Shown: piece by piece, positions 53,991 to 64,000 of the stretch | Layout of the letters: each line of letters opens with the position of its first letter | Numbering within the stretch: position 1 is the stretch's first letter | NCBI GenBank assembly: GCA_963682175.1 | Contig: OY821777.1 | Span: forward strand, 16,884,001-16,948,000 | Direction of reading: 5' to 3' | DNA from: Triglochin maritima | Lineage: Eukaryota; Streptophyta; Magnoliopsida; Alismatales; Juncaginaceae | Length of the DNA: 64,000 nt | Made by a program: the position numbers and the translations under genes | Notes under the pieces: model-generated | Seen by the model: the letters and a program-made list of their open reading frames with translations, nothing else | Database searches by the model: none | Told to the model about the DNA's origin: nothing

Positions 53991-56423
53991 ATGGGTGAGA
54001 ACGTAGTGGACCCGCCTGTTGCACAACCTATAACTCTGAGGGATCGATGCTATCCAGCGATGGCTGCTCAGCCATCGTGCATCGTTATGCCCACCATACC
54101 GGGTCGCGACTTCGAACTTAAGGCACAATACATGAGTATGTTGCCTAAGTTCACCTCTAGGGAAGACCCATATCTCTTCCTTAGAGAATTTGAGGAAATC
54201 TGCTCTCTTATGCAATACCAGCATATCCCTGAGGAGGCAGTGCGTCTGAAATTCGTGCCTCTAGCACTAAAGGACGACGCTAAGAAATGGCTATATAGTC
54301 TAGCCGAAAGATCTATTAGGAGTTGGGCTGAGTTTGTTCAAGTATTCCTGAAAAAATATTTTCCCAACCATAAGACTATGAGGATTAGGAATGAAATTGT
54401 TGCATTCGTTCAGTCTGAGAGCGAGCCGTTTTATTCCTATCTAGAAAGATTTAAGAGTGTACTGACCCAATGCCCTCATCATGGAATTCCAAGGTGGGAA
54501 TTATGCCAAATTATTTATGAGGGATTGACACCCACATCTAGGGTTATGGTAGAATCCGTAAGCCAAGGGAACTTTATGTCAAAAAATGAAAATGATGCCT
54601 GGACTTTCCTTGAGGATTTAGCTGAAAACAGTATGCAATGGGACAATGCTAGAACACCGCTTAACCCGAGTATTGGATCTAGAATAACAAGTCAACCCAA
54701 ACCAGGTGTCTTAGCTGTAGATGCCAACATAGCGGCTGAAGCAAAACTAGCTACCCTTATGCGCAGAATGGAAAGTTTAGAGCTACAAACCCAAAACCGA
54801 GTGAATCAAGCCTCGACTATCCCATGCTCTAGATGTGGTCAGACTGGTCATGTAAAGGAGGATTGTGCGGAATGGGACCAAGTTAATGCCATGTATAACC
54901 ATGCTAGAAATGACCCATACGCATCAACCTATAACTCGGGTTGGCGTAATAATTCCAATTTCTCATCAAACCAACAAGGTCAACCTCCTAGACAACAACC
55001 AAACCCGTATAACCAAAATAATACATCATCTGGGTTTAATAACAATAACGATCATGAGGTTAGGTTGACAAGCTTGGAAAATTTGATGAAAACTTTTATA
55101 CAAACAACCAACCAGACCTTCCAAAGGCTAGAGACACAAGTCAGCCAACTAGCACAAATAGTAGGTGAAAGAGAAAAGGGTCGGTTTCCAAGTCAACCTG
55201 AGGTGAACCCTAGATCTAATAATTCATATCAATCCTATCAAGCACCTTCAGGAAATAACAACCCTAGACCGGTTCAAATGGTTAATGAGGAAGGACCGTT
55301 CCAACAAATAAATGTTGTAGTATCATTACGGTCCGGAAGACAGATTGATAATAATGTGGTAAATCCTAGAACGTCTACTCAATCTAGCCATCAAACTGCC
55401 ACATATGACCTAACCATTGAACCCGACGTCCAATCTGAAACGCCCACCCCACCTACTCAATCTGAACCCGTAGCTCAACCTGAACCTGAGCGAGTCTATG
55501 TCCCTAAAGCCCCATTTCCCAATAGACTCAAAAAGAACTCAAGTGCACAAATAGAGAAAATCTTGGAAGTATTTAAGCAAGTTAAGGTGAACATTCCACT
55601 CTTAGACATGATTCAACAAATACCTGCTTATGCTAAATTCTTAAAAGATTTGTGCATTAAAAAGAGAAAAACAAACGTACCAAAGAAGGCATTCTTAACT
55701 GCAAACATAAGTTCTATTTTGTCCAACACATCTCCTATAAAATATAAGGATCCTGGATGTCCCACAATTTCTTGTTCAATAGGAGATACTTTTATCAACA
55801 GAGCCCTTCTAGACCTTGGTGGTAGTGTTAACCTACTCCCATACTCTGTCTATGAGCAAATGAACATTGGTCCACTAAAACCCTCTAAGACAACCCTTCA
55901 ATTTGCTGATTGTTCTATTAAGAAACCAAGAGTTATAGTAGAAGATGTTTTGATCAAGGTTGGTGACTTCATTTACCCAGTGGATTTTGTCGTACTAGAT
56001 ACCGCACCTGTTGTAAATCCTAACCTACAAATCCCTGTAATTCTAGGCAGACCTTTTTTAGCCACTTCGGAGGCATTGATAAACTGTCGAAATGGGCTCA
56101 TGCAATTATCTTTTGGGAACTTAAAAGCTGAATTTAATATTTTTCATATTGATAGTGAGCCAGAAATAACATGCAATCAAAGTGATGTTGTGATGAAATC
56201 GCATATCTATAATATTTCTGAATCATCACAAAATCAAAAAGGAAGTAAGAAAAAAGGGAGGAATTCATCTACACACCCACCGTCACTCGAGCAAATAAGA
56301 GAACCAATTTATGTGAGGGGTGTGGAACCTGTAACTCAGGATGCTCATTGCAACATGAGGAACAATTCAACTGGACACATGCACCAATATGGTGTCATTC
56401 AATCCAGTTCTGACTATGGTTGA
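53991..56423 (+). CDS. gag-pro: Gag-protease polyprotein of family B
   Basis: 810 codons from the ATG in MGENVVDPPVAQP; an open frame without ATG extends upstream to 53853. It has a gag domain ([28 protein letters not shown]), a zinc knuckle CSRCGQTGHVKEDC (from residue 279), a Gln/Asn-rich linker, and a retropepsin-like domain with DLGG (Asp about 608) and VILGRPFL. Family A and the other B copy have DLGS and DLGA here, so the Gly in place of the third active-site-loop residue may weaken the protease. The C-terminus is followed at once by the 3' non-coding region. The protein could assemble particles but not copy RNA. Confidence 0.93.
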   Translation: MGENVVDPPVAQPITLRDRCYPAMAAQPSCIVMPTIPGRDFELKAQYMSMLPKFTSREDPYLFLREFEEICSLMQYQHIPEEAVRLKFVPLALKDDAKKWLYSLAERSIRSWAEFVQVFLKKYFPNHKTMRIRNEIVAFVQSESEPFYSYLERFKSVLTQCPHHGIPRWELCQIIYEGLTPTSRVMVESVSQGNFMSKNENDAWTFLEDLAENSMQWDNARTPLNPSIGSRITSQPKPGVLAVDANIAAEAKLATLMRRMESLELQTQNRVNQASTIPCSRCGQTGHVKEDCAEWDQVNAMYNHARNDPYASTYNSGWRNNSNFSSNQQGQPPRQQPNPYNQNNTSSGFNNNNDHEVRLTSLENLMKTFIQTTNQTFQRLETQVSQLAQIVGEREKGRFPSQPEVNPRSNNSYQSYQAPSGNNNPRPVQMVNEEGPFQQINVVVSLRSGRQIDNNVVNPRTSTQSSHQTATYDLTIEPDVQSETPTPPTQSEPVAQPEPERVYVPKAPFPNRLKKNSSAQIEKILEVFKQVKVNIPLLDMIQQIPAYAKFLKDLCIKKRKTNVPKKAFLTANISSILSNTSPIKYKDPGCPTISCSIGDTFINRALLDLGGSVNLLPYSVYEQMNIGPLKPSKTTLQFADCSIKKPRVIVEDVLIKVGDFIYPVDFVVLDTAPVVNPNLQIPVILGRPFLATSEALINCRNGLMQLSFGNLKAEFNIFHIDSEPEITCNQSDVVMKSHIYNISESSQNQKGSKKKGRNSSTHPPSLEQIREPIYVRGVEPVTQDAHCNMRNNSTGHMHQYGVIQSSSDYG

Positions 56424-56489
56424 CTTTGAGCAAATTCCACCCTTCCACCGCAGTTCATCAAGGTAATAAGTGCATTTGCTTTATATTTG

Positions 56490-56530
56490 CATACATTGAG
56501 GACAATGCATGATTTAGGTGTGGAGGGGTG
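56490..56530 (+). promoter_or_regulatory. Post-ORF hairpin and internal polypurine tract (family B)
   Basis: Hairpin CATACATTG-AGGA-CAATGCATG (56490-56511), then AGGTGTGGAGGGG (56516-56528). Same arrangement as at 6701 and 14013. Confidence 0.65.
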
Positions 56531-56570
56531 TTTATGTATATATTTATTTATAGATCTGTCTTTTATTTCT

Positions 56571-56598
56571 AAAAATAAATAAATAAATAAATAAATAA
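56571..56598. repeat. AAAT microsatellite
   Basis: About seven AAAT units in the B 3' region, absent from the copy at 14.1 kb, which has a plain A-run there. Confidence 0.85.
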
Positions 56599-57388
56599 TC
56601 ATCAATGTTTCATGACATAACTTAAGATTGAACTGCCAAAACCCGTGTACAAATTGCATTGAGTTTTTGTTCCTTATTATATAGTTCTGCTTGTAGAAAT
56701 TGTGACATAAATCTAAGTTCCAAAGAAATAACCCATTGCCCTTTAAGACATGTATGCACTTAAATTGGATGAATCAAATCTTTAAAGTGGTTGATAAAAA
56801 GCAGAGGTTGAGGAAAATATACCGGGAAGTGTGGACTTCTAATAGCAATTAAGCCTTGAGGAAAATAAAAATAAAAATAAAGGAATAAAGTGAAGAAAAC
56901 ACATTTTGCAAAATGATTACAAAAGCCCAAGCCTTTGAGTCACTGGTCCGTAGGGGTATCTTGAAACCCGGTAACTTGAGTCTACCAGCTCGGGATTATC
57001 GATCAAACTCGCTACACGAATGCAAAAAGGGTAAAAGTGTCAAAAAGCAAATGTGTTGAATCACGGAAGAAAAGAAAAAAATAATACTTAAGGCCCAAAG
57101 CTAAAAGAATGATCCATGCCATGGTTGATCCGAATGATACTTCACCACCAGAGGAGGCGTGCAAAATAATTCAAGTGATAAACATGTGTAGAAGGGTTAG
57201 TGGTGTGAATGTTGGAGGAACAAAGACCAAGTCATATTTTTAATGAGTTAGATTTATATAATGAGCATGCAAAAAATTCTTAGTGAAATGTATAAGGTTG
57301 AGGTAGGGATATTGAGAACTATTAATGAAACGTTGATTTAGGATTTTGTGGGTATATCCGCTGAAAACCCTCAGGAGACAACACTCCT

Positions 57389-57440
57389 CCTCCTTGGCAA
57401 CAAGGAGGTTTAACGGCTTGTTGCACATGCTAAGTGCAAC
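57389..57440 (+). promoter_or_regulatory. Conserved twin RNA hairpin (family B)
   Basis: Stem CCTCCTTG/CAAGGAGG with loop GCAA (57389-57408) and stem GTTGCAC/GTGCAAC with loop ATGCTAA (57420-57440). The loop differs from family A (GCGA) but stays of the GNRA type. Confidence 0.7.
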
Positions 57441-57497
57441 CGTGATTCCTACGAAAGTGAGTTAGGATTTCCCTGTTTTCATTTTTTTTATATTCTG

Positions 57498-57534
57498 TTT
57501 TGCTAGGGACTAGCAAAATCTAGGTGTGGGGGTA
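57498..57534 (+). promoter_or_regulatory. 3' polypurine tract with adjoining hairpin (family B)
   Basis: Stem TTTTGCTA/TAGCAAAA with loop GGGAC (57498-57518), then AGGTGTGGGGGT just before the LTR. Confidence 0.85.
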
Positions 57535-57536
57535 TT

Positions 57537-58778
57537 TGATGCATTGCATACATTGCATCATATGTCTTTCATTTAGATTACTTTTACATCAATAAATGCT
57601 ACTAAGGTATGTGTTTAGTCTTATTTACAGAATACAGGGACCTGAATGCAATTTACCCACATCCCGAGCATAAACGCGTGCAAAAGACTCATTTCTATCA
57701 TAAAGACCAAGTTCAAGATTATCGGGTTTCAAATGGAAATGTATCCAGGCATAAAAGCATTCAAGTCCTAATTGCAAAAAGAACAAGGACTTAAGCACAA
57801 AAGTAGCCGGAGACTTAATTGCAAAAAGTCAAGGACCTAATTGCAATTCACGAGTAGCTTTTATTATCTTGGAGAAAATCTAAAGAAAAATCAATGTGGA
57901 TCTCCAAATATATGAAGGAAAAAATCCGGAGCTCAAGAGAATAGAAAGAAATCATCCAGATGCGCAAAGGAGGATCAAATCATACCATAAACACTCAGCA
58001 AAAATCCGGATTTAATCTGACTTGATTGTGCGGCCTTTCCGCCGCACAACACCTACAACCTGCGGCGATTTCGCCGCCCCTTAGTGATCCGTGTGCTCCA
58101 ATTTTGTCTAATCGTGTCTGGACACGTGTACTCTCCAATTCTATACTTAGGTCTCTTGTAACAACTATAAATAGCCCCAAGAACGATGTTAGAAGGGTCC
58201 TTAGTCCTTAGTCCTTAGTCTTTGGTGTTAGTTTTTATTCTTAATCTTAGTTTTGTATTCTTCTTTTCATTAATAAAATTCTGTCTTTTATTTCTTCCTT
58301 TTAGTTTTCTTTTGTAATGTCTCAAGGACCTCTTCTTCCTCCCTCTATGAGTTTCTAACTCCTTCCAAATGGTGGAGGTGACGGATTAAGGTGAAGAGAA
58401 GATGAATGAATGTTATTATTTTAATTTCGTGTTAGTATATTTTGATTACTTGAGTTTATGTTAAATCATTTATCATGTAATGCTTTATAACTAATATGAT
58501 TTATTATAAGTTTCTAAATTCTCTAATCTAAACCTTAAATCTAAACCTCCACCCGACGGAATTCACATCTTTGTTCTTGTTTTAGTTTTAATTGTTCTTG
58601 TTCTTTCTTTAGATAATTAAAACCCAAAAATCTCAAAACCCAATTATTTCTTCTCTCCTTCTTCCCCTTAATCGGAAATCACACTAATAACAAAAATCTC
58701 TCCCTCCTTGTGTTCGACCCGTATTTGCCACGTCTTCATTGACACCGTGCACTTGCGGTATAAATTTAATTCTCATCA
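57537..58778 (+). repeat. 3' LTR of the complete family B element
   Basis: 1242 bp, TGATG...CATCA, with intact U5 end. Followed directly by the target duplication TTGAC. Confidence 0.95.
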
Positions 58779-59391
58779 TTGACCCACTTTATGGAGAATG
58801 TTGAGGTGATGATAATGTTGGAGTGGTAAAGAGAGAATGATGACATGGGGGAGCATGTGCTCTTGTTGACATCATCTTAATAAATGTCTTTTATGTTTTA
58901 ATGATAATGTTACATCTTAATTCATGTGGAGACATATTTGAGTTTTAGTCATTTTGGATTTCATGTTCTTTATGTCATTAAACATGTAATGATTGTTTTT
59001 GTCCTCATTTTGAGTAGTGTTTTGCATGTTTTAATGATGATGATAAATTTTAATCCATGTAGAGACACACTTAGGATTGTTACATCATAAGATTTTCATG
59101 TTATGAATGTCATGAACACTAAATGTTACATACACACGAATACACATTTACACTTTCACATTCATTTTCCACCTATTACGGGACCTATTTTTGATTAGTT
59201 TTTTTTTAGTTCCGTCGCATTTGTCGTGTATTTAGATACCTTCAATCTCCATTTCTCGTCTCTCACTCCAATATGATAGTCACAACAATACTCACAACTC
59301 ATTGTGTACTCTCCACTTGAGGTTTGATCTGTTTTGTCACGTATTCACCGTCGTTGTGCACTTACGTTTATTAAAACGATCAATCATTAAT

Positions 59392-61043
59392 CCTTCAAAG
59401 TACTGTGACTTTTGATTTCATACATAATTAGTTACACAAAATCGTCATCTTTTTCCATCATAACATGTACATGCAATAACAAAAAAATGTTATATGTTGC
59501 TAGGTTTATATATTCTAATGCTTACCGTACCAATAGGCAATAACCGCGCATGCATGGTGACTTCAACAAAAAAAACAGAACTTGTCATACAATGGCACAA
59601 GTATATTGGTATATTCTTCTTTCTCGAAATCAAAAATATTATCGAGTATGCACACAAAAGTTATGTTTATTTTCCCTGGTTGGTATCATCAGTGACAACT
59701 GCAATCCTTTTCTCGCATATTACAATACTAATTTAGTTAGATGTTGACTTTAGTAAGATTTTTGTTTGCTTTGTCAAAGTTGGCAGCACGTTGTTCCTTA
59801 TTATTATTATTATTATTATTATTTCTGATAAGTCATTGTTGCTTATTATTGATTAGCATTTCAAATTAACATCAATATTTAACAAATATATGTGTCCAAG
59901 GCATAAATAAATATTTCCCCTAGCTGTTGGAGCGACTCGTTAATATTGGTCAACTTTTTTCAAAATTCTAGAAAACCCTTAATTTTTTCGATTAAACTGA
60001 TGTTTGCATGAGATTAGCCTTAAATGTTAGGATTGTTCTTAAAATAAGTGCGAGTTTAGTGAGTTTTAAGTGGTTTGGTTATAATTAGTAGTATTAGAAC
60101 ATGTAATTTAGGATCTGTTGAAAATATTTACGAACAAACATGTGTTTCCGCATTTAAACACTTTATTTTGCTTGTAATAATCTCGAGATATTCCATTGAA
60201 TGTATTGCTAAAACTTTCCCATTTAGTTCCATCATGTCGAACATATGTTTCTTTTTGGGTTTATTGGTGTTGAAACTTGAAAGAACAACCAAAAAATTAT
60301 TATCTGAAACTAAGAACGACCAAATATGTTTCCTCAGTATTAGAAAAAACAAAATGTGTGAATTAGAATGAAGAATATATATGATTAATGCACTGGATCG
60401 AAGATTTATCTCCCTCTTTGTGTAAATTCATTAGGTAGCAAGCAAAAGTAGACCAATGAAATGCAAATCACAAGAAATTTAACACATACAAGCCCAGGCA
60501 TTTTTAACATAGAAAACCTGCTTGTTGCGAGATCAGAAACCGCATGACTAGAGTCCACCTAAATCAGTAGCAATTGAAATAAGTGGATGAAGATCTTTAT
60601 CTCTTCTCTTTCCATAAACATAGAAGTGCATGACCAAGAAAGGTTAGCACACAGAAAATTAATCTAAAAATTGCAACTCTTGAACAATATTGAGGAACCC
60701 AACGAGGCTATGAAACAACGTGGAAATGAAGATCCAATTGCTTAGGCCATCCACTGTCACAACCATTAACTCAACCTAACCCAATATTTCTCTCTGCCAC
60801 GTCAGCACAACCTTAAATCCAACTTTTTCTCTAACCGAAAACAGAAACTTTCCATTGTCACAACCTAATATTTTTAACACTCTCTCTTATTCGTATCATT
60901 TCTTTTTACCTTATTTTTCTATTTTTCACAACAATCCACAAACTACATCATAAATTATTTTTGCAATTACTTAATCTAATTAAATGACAAGTATTTCGAT
61001 TAAAACCACAAAAATATTATTGATAAATAATAAGGGAACTATT
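59392..61043. other. Intergenic, nothing recognised
   Basis: AT-rich, with a TTA microsatellite at 59798-59823. 60750-60960 (ggccatccactgtcacaacc and a later gtcacaacc, plus gccacgtcagc) looks like the end of a Harbinger-type MITE. Several short frames have no recognisable product. Confidence 0.5.
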
Positions 61044-61188
61044 ATTCATCGCCGGAAAACTACTTAAATCGCCCCCAACAATTACCATTTTGTCATTCAC
61101 AATTCATTTAATACTCATTTCGTCCCGTGTCTTAAAATAATGTATTTGCCTAAGTTTTCCTCACATTCCCAGTACCAACAACACGAAA

Positions 61189-63042
61189 ATGTCTGGCGAA
61201 GTGCCTGAATCTGGTGAGGTAATTTTGGGGAATTTTTTCCCGTCTCGGACGTCTGGCTAGGACGCCTTCTCCTTGGAGGAGGTGTCTCAGCCAGACACCC
61301 CATCCTTGGGGGTGGCGGCTTAGCCAGACGTCTCGTTCATGAGTCAAGCACATCTCTAAGTCGTCGTGCCCAAGGAGGGGGCGTCCTAGCCAGACCCCCC
61401 ATTTTTTTGATTTTAATTTTTTTATGTTGTGTTATTTTAAATTATTTATGGTTCCGTTGTAAGATTTTGGTGGTGATGAAGAAGATTACAGTGAGCTTTT
61501 TTGATAACACACAAGTATTTCCAACAATCGAGGACACGTGTAAATGGCGAAACAAGTTGCCATCGGAAACGGTTTTTTTGGTAATATTATCCTACAAATC
61601 AAAAGCAGATAATCAGATGGATTGTTATCTGAGATGCGATTACAAAAATAAAATGAGTTCTTGTGATATGAATATTGCACTACGGAAGAACACGAAAAAA
61701 AGGGATGCGGTTGTCGTTTTTTGATAAAGGTAGTCGAGCGACGGAATCGTGATGGATGAGTCGTACTTTCTAATAGACTCATGGACAACACAACCACATA
61801 CTTGTAGTTTATCCAGAGGGTCACCAACAGATCATCAGTCTTAGTTCTGGGCCAAGAAAATTGTTCGTGATATGACTGAGGCACAAGCGAGACCACGTAA
61901 CATCTTGTTTGCAGTAAAGGAGAAATTTTCAGATGATAATCTCAATCAGAGACACATTTATAATTTCAGAGAGTACACGAGAATGACGAAATCTGAAGAC
62001 AAGAATTCCGCTCAGCAGTTTCTGAATCAGGCGGTGCAGTATCAATACTTACATTGGATTATGACGGATGAAGAAACTAATGTCATCACTCACGCATTTT
62101 TGGCACATCTGACGTCAATTTAGTTGTTGCACACATACCCTTTCATAATCTGCATGGATTCGACATACAAAACGAATTAAAAACAAGATGCAGTAATTCG
62201 TAGTGTCTATCATATTTTATACTCACAGTTACACCCCGATCACTCGAACTATCAAGAACCCGCAGAAAATACTAAGGTACGAGGTCGACCAAGGGGAAAG
62301 TCGACACGTCGAGACCCGAGTGTCTTTGAGTATGCTGAGCGAGGTCGTGGTCGGTCTTCCAGTAGTGGGAGCAGGAGTCGTGGTCGGTCTTCCCATTCGT
62401 CTAGATCATCCGTAACCACGGGTGCAGGATCTGGTATGACGATATGTTTGTTGTTACTATTATTACTTAGTTGTTTGTTGTTATTAATATAAATAACTTT
62501 GCTATTTTTCCATCTTATAGTGTCCGGACGGATTGACGTCGATAACTTCCCAGATGTTGATAGACTGCCAGGAATCATTTTACCATTTCTAAAGAGGTGG
62601 AATGACGTAAGTGCTGATGACAACTGTAGATTTCGATGTGTTGCCGATATCTTTCATGGTGGTTAGGACAATTGAATGTACGCCCGTCGTGCGATTTCTA
62701 ATGAGATTGGTGCTCCTATCCCATTTCTGAGCACGTTTATTATGACGATGTAGTACATGCTCGTCAGCGAATTAATTGGGTGGGGGACCTTGTGGCGAGG
62801 ATCACTATATGGAGGTTTGGGGCGACTTGTTTCTGATTGCCAATTTTTACAAGTGTGTGTATTTCTCAGTGGGAACAAATGGTTTGTTGTACCTGTGTCT
62901 TACGATGCTACATTGGGAGAGTTCGTCTAGCATGACGAAGCCATGCAGAGAGTTGGTCATTGCTCATTTAGGGAGTTGCAGACATTTCATTCGCTTAGAA
63001 TTAGCTGAGGGATTCCCAGTACCTCCTATAGCGTCCCTATGA
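61189..63042 (+). pseudogene. MULE transposase-OTU gene remnant, copy 2
   Basis: First exon 61189-61218 (MSGEVPESGE, donor GTAATT); the intron carries TAGCCAGAC repeats. The transposase resumes near 61450 (DFGGDEEDYSEL), keeps parts of the zinc domain (61606-61730) and MTEAQARPRNILFAVKEKF (61875), then ICMDSTYKTN, and jumps to the tail VRGRPRGKSTRRDPSVFEYAERGRG (62277-62345). After an intron the OTU exon (from 62520) has DDNC where copy 1 has the DGNC signature, and stops in the GGQDN region. It encodes no functional protein. Confidence 0.8.
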
Positions 63043-64000
63043 GTACTGACCATTGGTATCTGGGTCCCTCGCCTCCAATAGGTCGCATAGTCTGATTCTG
63101 CAAATGCTCTTGTCGACAAACAAGATGCAACTTAGCCGTAAGAAGAGGTTGGCAGTCATCTGCGTATCCTCAGTCCATGTTGGTCGTCCTCGTCTGCAAC
63201 AGTCATTAACAACGTCGATGCTAAAACCACCGCCACTCCAAAATGAGCTATCCCGCCCAAGACCATCGACGCTGACCATACGACCATCAATAGGAATGTA
63301 CAGAATTTGGAAGACATCATGCAACATGATCGTCATCTCTCCGAAAGACAAGTGAAAAGAGTTGGTGTCAGATTGCCACCGCTCCACAAAGGCTGAAATC
63401 AACGACATTTCAAGGCAGGAGAACATATTGTAAGGCAAATGATCCAATCCGTTATCAGTAATGGACGTTGTCATATCATCACTCATAACTGAATGTCAAG
63501 CCAGCAATGTAGTACAGGCTCTGTGCCGATTATGACACTTCAGAACCTTCCGATCATTGCCCTCCCAAATGTGTCTGTCGATGTGGCCTTCGAAACTCGG
63601 AATGACGCTGCTATCTAAAGGACCACCGGGCATCACACCAGTCACGATCCAAGAATCGTCCTCACACAAGTCACGAACTCTAATCACCGGTCACAAACTG
63701 ACCACCTCGACCCTTCCGAATGACCCACTCAGCCGAAGAAGAACTACCATGTCGCCCCCGTCCTCCACCATATTGCTGTCTCGCCTCCTCCTGCGGCTCG
63801 AACCCATACCAACCCCCGTCGTGACTCTCCACCTCATCTGAATCATCCTCGTCGTCGAAAAAATCCTCACGTGTCTGATGACGACGTAAAATATCTCTCT
63901 CTCTCCTAACTGAAGCAGAGATACCCTGTTTACGTGGATGACAATGACCTGACTGATCAGCTAAACTATATACAACGCGTAAGAGAACTGATTTTCCTTT
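63037..64000 (-). pseudogene. PMD gene remnant, MULE copy 2
   Basis: Minus strand; the 5' part runs out of the window. It reads FFDDEDDSDE (about 63855), then a broken stretch, then VMPGGPLDSSVIPSFEGHIDRHIWEG, MSDDMTTSITDNGL and EMSLISAFVERWQSDTNSFHLSFGEMTIMLHDVFQILYIPIDG, ending at TNGQYS where the central deletion begins. It lacks the in-frame stops of copy 1 but has others of its own and lacks the C-terminal half. Confidence 0.8.

Larger units (their letters stand above)
51326..58778 (+). mobile_element. Complete family B element, non-autonomous gag-pro retrotransposon
   Basis: 7453 bp flanked by the perfect duplication TTGAC (51321-51325, 58779-58783), with two LTRs, Asp-tRNA primer site, leader, a single gag-pro ORF and polypurine tract. 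About eight point differences separate the two LTRs over 1.2 kb, so the insertion is recent. No RT, RNase H or integrase sequence lies between gag-pro and the 3' LTR (1.1 kb of non-coding DNA). Confidence 0.95.
48667..59386 (+). repeat. Solo LTR (family C, Athila-like) split by two insertions
   Basis: Begins TGATTAGTAGC and ends GATCAATCA, flanked by the 5-bp duplication TTAAT (48662-48666, 59387-59391). Its own sequence is 48667-49052, 51285-51325 and 58784-59386, about 1030 bp. The U5 end (ccgtcgttgtgcacttacgttt) is a diverged form of the U5 tail of families A and B. The PIF/Harbinger element and the complete B element sit inside it. Confidence 0.85.
61044..64000. mobile_element. MULE copy 2, inverted relative to copy 1 and internally deleted
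   Basis: The left terminus (61044-61099) matches that of copy 1. Transposase and OTU remnants are on plus, PMD on minus, again convergent. Two deletions are visible: the catalytic core to the C-terminus of the transposase (at about 62170-62200) and the centre of the element, so that OTU and PMD remnants meet at 63036-63042. It continues beyond the window. Confidence 0.83.

Noticed and set aside
61115..61353. Short minus-strand ORFs near the start of MULE copy 2
   Set aside because: Created by TAGCCAGAC-type repeats in the first intron; not conserved in copy 1.

Overview
This window is nuclear DNA of a flowering plant, most likely a eudicot with a repeat-rich genome. The evidence is one multi-exon WRKY transcription factor gene with plant-type introns, plant-specific mobile elements (Athila-like Ty3/gypsy elements with an Asp-tRNA primer site, MULEs carrying plant mobile domain genes, a PIF/Harbinger element, hAT MITEs, copia LTRs, L1 fragments) and long AT-rich spacers. 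I cannot name the species. About 90% of the window is transposable-element DNA and the WRKY gene is the only clear host gene.

Layout. 1-18860 is an Athila-like cluster. A nearly complete family A interior (gag, an uninterrupted pol with protease, RT, RNase H and integrase, and a third ORF) runs to 7991. It is followed by a family A LTR (7992-9390) that also serves a second, truncated A copy (9391-11827). At about 11827 the second A copy is joined to family B gag-pro (11828-13945), which ends in a B LTR (15070-16248). That LTR abuts an inverted B leader plus LTR (16249-18860). 18861-27450 is a patchwork: a copia LTR tail, a solo A-like LTR (19417-20884), an L1 fragment, a solo copia LTR with a palindrome array (22350-23840), a fold-back element (24234-25222) and two hAT MITEs with target duplications. 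27455-33267 is a MULE with a plant mobile domain (PMD) pseudogene facing a transposase-OTU gene. 33268-37329 is a decayed minus-strand element with a copia-like 5' LTR. 39260-42865 is the WRKY gene. 44190-47375 is another TIR element with a PMD pseudogene. 48667-59386 is a solo LTR (family C) split by a PIF/Harbinger element (49053-51281) and by a complete family B element (51326-58778, TSD TTGAC). 61044-64000 is a second, internally deleted and inverted copy of the PMD MULE.

How the parts work together. Family A encodes all enzymes needed for copying. Family B keeps an open gag-pro frame but no RT or integrase, so it would need enzymes from elsewhere, plausibly from A. The coding and LTR sequences of A and B have diverged, yet they share non-coding modules: the U5 tail, the Asp-tRNA primer site, paired short palindromes in the LTR and leader, a hairpin plus extra polypurine tract after the last ORF, a twin hairpin (one arm pair with compensatory changes and a GNRA loop), and a hairpin touching the 3' polypurine tract. 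This set of shared RNA-level modules is the best candidate here for an undescribed system. The second candidate is the MuDR-like architecture in which a PMD gene occupies the place of the second, convergent gene and the transposase carries an OTU-type protease domain. All identifications come from reading motifs and aligning copies by eye; no database search was run.
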